64,000 bases of DNA from Chaenocephalus aceratus (Eukaryota > Chordata > Actinopteri > Perciformes > Channichthyidae). Position numbers and translations under genes: made by a program. Under the pieces are notes generated by a model. It ran no database searches, was not told the DNA's origin, and worked only from the letters and a program-made list of their open reading frames with translations. Of this stretch, positions 59,629 to 64,000 are shown piece after piece. The DNA lies in assembly GCA_023974075.1 (NCBI GenBank), contig CM043790.1:4086023-4150022 (forward strand), in the 5' to 3' direction. Numbering within the stretch: the first letter of the stretch is position 1; the number at the start of each line of letters is the position of its first letter.

Positions 59629-60318
59629 ATGGCAAGTATCGCCGTTTTTTTCAAACTGCAGGAGTTTTGGGAGACATCTGCGGCTGCATGGTTCGCTCAG
59701 GCGGAGGCTCAGTTCGCCCTCCGCGGAGTGACTGACGACGCAGCACGCTATTTTCACGTCGTTTCGGCGCTGGGGAGCTCCACTGCGACCCGGACGGTGG
59801 GCTTTATTACATCTCCTCCTGCCCAGGATAAATATGCAGCATTCAAGGCTTTCCTGCTAAAGACTTTCGAGCTGTCACGGTCGGAACGGGCCCGACGCCT
59901 GCTCGCTATTCATAGCCTGGGGGACAACAAGCCTTCTGACCACATGGAGATGATGCTCAGCCTGCTAGGTACGGAAGAACCTAATTTTTTGTTCATAGAA
60001 CTGTTTCTTCGGCACATGCCGCCGCATGTACAGACAGCGCTCGCTAACACGGCTATTACTGAGCCCCGTGCTTTGGCCGAAGAAGCCGACCGGTTCTTCC
60101 TGGCAACCCAGCGTTTTGCCCCGGAGGTGCTGGCCCCGACACGCAACGGCACCTTCCCTGGTACAGGCATGCCACCTAGCAGAAGCTCCGGGGCCAACGT
60201 CAGCAACTCCAGCCCTGGCCTGTGTTATTACCATGCACGCTACGGGGCGAAAGCGAAGATGTGCCGTCCTCCCTGCACCTACAAGGTAACGGGAAACGCC
60301 AATGCCTGCGCTCGGTAG
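59629..60318 (+). CDS. Ty3 (CsRn1-like) gag
   Basis: From the ATG at 59629, 30 bp past the primer site, the frame stays open for 229 codons (it is also open upstream to an ATG at 59449, inside the LTR). The capsid core reads WFAQAEAQFALRGVTDDAAR, then FHVVSALGS, KTFELSRSERARRLL and LFLRHMPPHVQ, a pattern shared by CsRn1/Kabuki-type gags. Near the end LCYYHARYGAKAKMCRPPC gives the C-x3-H ... C-x3-C arrangement (CHCC knuckle) that marks the clade in place of the usual CCHC. The product would assemble the particle and bind RNA. The pol frame begins in another phase before the stop, so a frameshift is implied. Confidence 0.88.
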   Translation: MASIAVFFKLQEFWETSAAAWFAQAEAQFALRGVTDDAARYFHVVSALGSSTATRTVGFITSPPAQDKYAAFKAFLLKTFELSRSERARRLLAIHSLGDNKPSDHMEMMLSLLGTEEPNFLFIELFLRHMPPHVQTALANTAITEPRALAEEADRFFLATQRFAPEVLAPTRNGTFPGTGMPPSRSSGANVSNSSPGLCYYHARYGAKAKMCRPPCTYKVTGNANACAR

Positions 60319-60505
60319 TGGCCGCGAGCGTGGGCACATCCAACCAGCTCCTGTTCATCAGGGACACCCTCTCTGGTCGCAGAATCCTTTGTGACACAGG
60401 AGCCCAGCGGAGCGTCCTGCCGGCTACTGTGGAGGACGCTGCCGGTGGAGGCCACGGCCCACCTTTAACGTCCGCTAACGACACCCCTATTCGCACTGCT
60501 GGCTA
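60319..60505 (+). pseudogene. Ty3 protease, truncated
   Basis: In the frame entered before the gag stop, TSNQLLFIRDTLSGRRILCD leads to the catalytic CDTGAQRSVLPA (aspartic protease DTG). It breaks off after PLTSANDTPIRTAG, where L2 sequence begins. The protease C-terminal half and all of Ty3 reverse transcriptase are missing. Confidence 0.85.
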
Positions 60506-60870
60506 AAAATAAACGTAAATACAGTAGGATTGTTATTCACGTCGGTGGTAATGATGTTCGTTTACGCCAATCAGAATGCACCAAACTTAATGTGGAGTCG
60601 GTGTGTAGTTATGCTAAAACAATGTCGGACACCGTAATCTTCTCTGGTCCCCTCCCCAATCTGATCAATGATGACATGTATAGCCGCATGTCATCATTTC
60701 AGCGCTGGTTGTCTTGGTGGTGCCCAGCAAACAATGTGGGATTTGTAAATAATTGGACAGCCTTCTGGGGAAAACCTGGTCTGATTAAGAGAGACGGCAT
60801 TCATCCTACTTTGGAAGGTGCAGATCTCATTTCGGCAAACATTTCAGGACTTTGTGGACGTAATCCATGA
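60506..60870 (+). pseudogene. L2 SGNH-hydrolase domain, 5' truncated
   Basis: IVIHVGGNDVRLRQSE carries the block III G-x-N-D motif and LIKRDGIHPTLEGADLIS the block V D-x-x-H motif of the SGNH esterase found at the front of vertebrate L2 proteins. VIFSGPLPNL lies between. Block I (GDS) is not present, consistent with a 5'-truncated L2. A stop follows GLCGRNP at 60868-60870. The role of the esterase in LINEs is unclear, possibly RNA or membrane interaction. Confidence 0.82.
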
Positions 60871-60984
60871 CAAACTGGAGTTGAGACCAGGAGGCGGAGT
60901 CGCAGTCTTACACGCTTCTCTGCGCTCTCTCCTAGGCAGTCATCCATAGGAATCCCGAACCCAATAAAATACCCAATATTAACG

Positions 60985-61713
60985 GTGTGTGTGTCTGCCC
61001 AAGGACAATTTAAGGTAAAACCTAATAGAGGTGTCATACATAATAACCTAATAAAAGTAAATGTAACAACTACTACAGTGCAACAAAACAGGAAGATTAA
61101 ATGTGGTCTCTTAAACATAATATCTCTAGCATCTAATGTAATATTGTTAAATGATTTAATATCAGATTATAATATTGATATATGCTGTCTCACTGAAACT
61201 TGGTTGAGACATGAAGAATATGTCAGCATAAATGAGGCCACTCCACCCAGCCATATCAACACTCATATTGCTCGAGGCACGGGCCGAGGAGGTGGAGTTG
61301 CAGCAATCTTTGACTCAAGTTTACTTATCAATACTAAACCAAAATTAAATTATACCTCCTTTGAAAGCCTCGTTTTTAGTCTTACGCATCCGACCTGGAA
61401 AACTTTGCAGCCAATCTTATTTGTTACATTTGTTGTTTGTTGTTGTGTATCAGAATTCTCTGAGTTTTTATCAACTTTGGTACTTAAAACAGATAAAGTA
61501 ATTATCGTAGGTGACTTTAATATTCATGTTGACGATGATAAAAATAGCCTTACTGTTGCATTTAACTCTATATTAGATTCTGTTGGTTTCTGTCAGAGTG
61601 TAAATAAACCAACCCACTGCTATAATCACACTCTCGACCTTGTTCTGATTTATGGTATTGAAATTGAGCAACTATTAGTCGAACCGCATAATCCTGCTTT
61701 ATCCGACTTTTGA
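60985..61713 (+). CDS. L2 apurinic-type endonuclease domain
   Basis: A 242-codon open frame. From about 61097: KCGLLNIISLASNVILLNDL, CLTETWL, GRGGGVAAIF, VIIVGDFNIHVDDD and HTLDLVLIYG. These are the blocks of the APE-like endonuclease that nicks target DNA for L2 integration; the GDFN and catalytic-Glu (TETW) motifs are kept. It ends in ALSDF and a stop, where the reverse-transcriptase frame should continue, so endonuclease and polymerase are now in different frames. The block between about 61390 and 61450 (FVTFVVCCC) looks altered. Confidence 0.85.
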   Translation: MCVSAQGQFKVKPNRGVIHNNLIKVNVTTTTVQQNRKIKCGLLNIISLASNVILLNDLISDYNIDICCLTETWLRHEEYVSINEATPPSHINTHIARGTGRGGGVAAIFDSSLLINTKPKLNYTSFESLVFSLTHPTWKTLQPILFVTFVVCCCVSEFSEFLSTLVLKTDKVIIVGDFNIHVDDDKNSLTVAFNSILDSVGFCQSVNKPTHCYNHTLDLVLIYGIEIEQLLVEPHNPALSDF

Positions 61714-61742
61714 AGTACTATTACGAGACTACAAAGCATTAG

Positions 61743-64000
61743 TCAAAAGCTGTTAGTGCTATAGCCAAATTTAAGGAAGAGATTCCACCAATACTTAACT
61801 CGATAGCATGTCTGCATGTAAGGGAGGAAACTTATACAAAATGTACACTACCCCAAATTGATCATGTTGTTGATAGTGCTACAGATGTGCTGCGAATAAA
61901 ATTAGACTCTGTTGCTCATTTGAAAAAGAAGAAAATAAAACAACATAGATTAGCTCCATGGCATAATGCCGAAACCCGCAAAATAAAGCAAAAGTCTAGA
62001 CAACTTGAAAGGATATGGCGTTCCACTAAACTTGAAGAATCTCGTTTAATTTGGCATATTACTCTCAATGAATATAAGAAAGCACTGCGTAAAGCGAGAG
62101 CAGCCTACTACTCTTCATTAATAGATGAGAATAAGAATAATGCAAGATTTCTTTTCAGCACTGTAGCCAGGCTGACAGAGAGCCACAGCTCCATTGAGCC
62201 TTCTATTCCCATCGCACTCAGTAGCAATGATTTTATGTGCTTTTTTAACGATAAAATTGTTACTCTTAGAAACAAAATTAATGACCTCTTGCCGTTGACC
62301 AGTATAGTGTTATCAACAGCTCCCGGAAACGTAAGTTATAATATTACACTAGATAGTAAACTAGAATGCTTTTCAGCCATAAACCTTGAACAATTAAATT
62401 CAATGATTCTCTCTTCTAAACCATCAACGTGCATGTTAGACCCAATTCCAACTAAGCTGTTGAAGGAAGTTTTTCCATTAATTAGCACTTCTTTATTAAA
62501 TATTATGAATATGTCTTTATTATCAGGCTATGTTCCACAATCATTCAAAGTAGCAGTGATAAAACCGCTTCTTAAAAAGCACAACCTCGATCCAGAGGTT
62601 TTAGCCAACTATAGACCTATTTCTAATCTTCCGTTCCTCTCAAAAATTCTTGAGAAAGCGGTCGCAAAACAGTTGTGTGATTACTTAAAAAACAATGATT
62701 TATTTGAAGATTTTCAGTCTGGCTTTACTAGAACACATCATAGCACAGAGACAGTTCTGGTTAAAGTCACAAATGACATTCTAAGAGCCTCAGACAAGGG
62801 ACTTGTCTCTATTCTTGTTTTGCTCGATCTCAGTGCTGCATTTGATACTATCGACCATGATATCCTATTGCAAAGACTAGAGCACTTAGTTGGCCTAACT
62901 GCTTTAGGCTGGTTTAGGTCCTATCTATCTGAACGCTCTCAGTTTGTACGTGTTACCGATGAATCTTCCACGCAAACCAAAGTCAGCCATGGAGTGCCAC
63001 AGGGCTCAGTGCTCGGACCTATTTTGTTCACATTATATATGCTTCGGTTAGGTAATATTATAAGGAATCATTCTGTAAACGTTCATTGTTATGCGGATGA
63101 TACTCAACTATATTTATCAATCAAGCCTGATGAAATGAATCATCTAAATAAAATTCAAGACTGCCTTAAGGACTTAAAAACGTGGATGACCTTAAACTTT
63201 TTGATGTTAAACACGACCAAAACTGAAGTTATTGTACTTGGCCCGAAGAATCTACGAAACAAATTATCTAAAGATATACTAACTATGGATAGCATTAATT
63301 TGGCCTCCAGTGAGACTATAAGGAATCTTGGTGTTATATTTGATCAGGATTTATCCTTTAACGCCCACATAAAATCAATTTCAAGGACCGCCTACTTCCA
63401 TCTACGTAACATTGCAAAAATCAGGCATGTCTTGCCTCAAAACGATGCAGAGAAACTAGTCCATGCATTTGTTACTTCTAGGCTGGATTATTGTAACTCT
63501 TTATTATCAGGGAGTACCAAGAAGTCAGTCAAGTCGCTTCAGCTGATTCAAAAGGCTGCAGCTTGTGTACTAACCAGAGTTAGGAAAAGGGACCACATTA
63601 CTCCTGTTCTGGCTGCCTTACACTGGAAGCCGTCCGTGAAGTTGTTGTCGCAGAAGTTCGTGTGGCAGGGGCTTAAGAAGGACGTGAGGTCCTGGGTCGA
63701 CTCGTGCGTGGCCTGTCAACGGGCCAAAGTCCACCACCATACTAGGGCCCCTTTTGAACTTTTTGCGGTTCCTGAGAGGAGGTTTGACCATGTCAATGTC
63801 AACCTAGTAGGTCCGCTTCCCCCCTCTCACGGTTTCACCTACCTGTTTACGATGGTGGACAGGACGACCCGCTGGCCCGAGGCCGTTCCCCTCGCCTCGA
63901 CATCAGCTTCCGACGTCGCCCACGCTTTCATCGGCACATGGGTGGCGCGCTTCGGGACCCCGTCTGATCTCTCCTCTGACCTCTCCTCTGACCGCGGTTC
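61743..64000 (+). CDS. L2 reverse transcriptase read in frame into Ty3 integrase (partial)
   Basis: Codon by codon I found no stop from 61743 to the window end, about 752 codons. L2 part: ANYRPISNLPFLSKILEKAV, DLSAAFDTIDHDIL, HGVPQGSVLGPILF and CYADDTQLY with the catalytic YADD, then the thumb, ending PVLAALHW at about 63626. From about 63630 the same frame gives KFVWQGLKKDVRSWVDSC and CVACQRAKV (integrase zinc HHCC part), then VNLVGPLPPSHGFTYLFTMV and RTTRWPEAVPL (core). The L2 3' end and untranslated region are missing, as is Ty3 RNase H. The frame continues beyond the window. The reverse transcriptase looks intact; whether the fusion is expressed is unknown. Simple nesting plus a deletion could also explain it. 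Confidence 0.85.

Larger units (their letters stand above)
59190..64000 (+). mobile_element. CsRn1-like Ty3 element carrying an L2 segment
   Basis: From left: LTR sequence ending at about 59578, primer site 59580-59597, gag, protease, then an abrupt switch to L2 LINE sequence near 60505, and a switch back to Ty3 integrase near 63630. Ty3 reverse transcriptase and RNase H are absent. The LTR start is not visible because the other LTR lies beyond the window. Primer site and gag finger both point to the CsRn1/Kabuki clade. Confidence 0.85.

Noticed and set aside
60506..63630. Reading the L2 segment as a complete autonomous LINE
   Set aside because: The SGNH part lacks its N terminus, stops separate SGNH, endonuclease and RT frames, and the L2 3' end and untranslated region are absent.

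Overview
The window is teleost fish nuclear DNA, most likely from a percomorph. It has intron-containing genes, long CA/GT microsatellites, and fish-type L2, L1, Tc1, hAT, Ty3, Kolobok-like, Harbinger-like and Kyakuja-Dileera-Zisupton (KDZ) repeats. Only one clear host gene is visible: dnajc24 (diphthamide co-chaperone), on the minus strand between about 0.8 and 9.0 kb. Almost everything else is transposable elements, many inserted into one another. Several boundaries are exact because target-site duplications (TSDs) can be read.

Layout. 0.8-9 kb: dnajc24 exons. A TTAA MITE sits 11 bp upstream of one splice acceptor. A hAT element fills another intron, and its end lies next to a splice donor. 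A second, non-autonomous hAT is inserted in the first one's last codons. 10.2-19.6 kb: a four-element nest. A 5'-truncated L1 carries a TTAA-flanked element with a THAP exon, that exon is split by a complete Ty3-type LTR element (5-bp TSD), and an apparently intact Tc1 transposon sits near the L1 3' end. 21.5-27.1 kb: a long foldback element, a stray coding fragment resembling the MTCL/SOGA amino terminus, a cluster of four small hairpins, and an inverted foldback fragment. 27.6-42.0 kb: a 14.4-kb element bounded by inverted repeats of about 610 bp. It carries two convergent multi-exon genes: a zinc-ribbon protein with a tryptophan-rich, chromo-like tail (plus strand) and a KDZ transposase with cysteine clusters (minus strand). 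44.5-50.8 kb: a complete hAT (8-bp TSD) whose BED-finger exon is split by a second copy of the foldback family (7-bp TSD). This hAT is itself inserted in an older Buster/ZBED5-like hAT. 51.6-58.6 kb: microsatellites, a solo LTR split by a hAT, and an L2 fragment split by a hAT that contains a Harbinger-like MITE. 59.2-64 kb: a CsRn1-like Ty3 element with a tRNA-Trp primer site, CHCC gag and protease. Its reverse transcriptase and RNase H are missing, and L2 SGNH, endonuclease and reverse transcriptase sequence sits in their place.

The two most unusual objects are (1) the 14.4-kb two-gene KDZ element with very long inverted repeats and (2) the 3' end of the window, where an L2 reverse-transcriptase frame reads without a stop into a Ty3 integrase for about 2.26 kb up to the window edge. 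Both could result from ordinary decay and nesting; checks are given. Most element genes are broken by frameshifts or stops. The Tc1 transposase is the clearest complete coding sequence.
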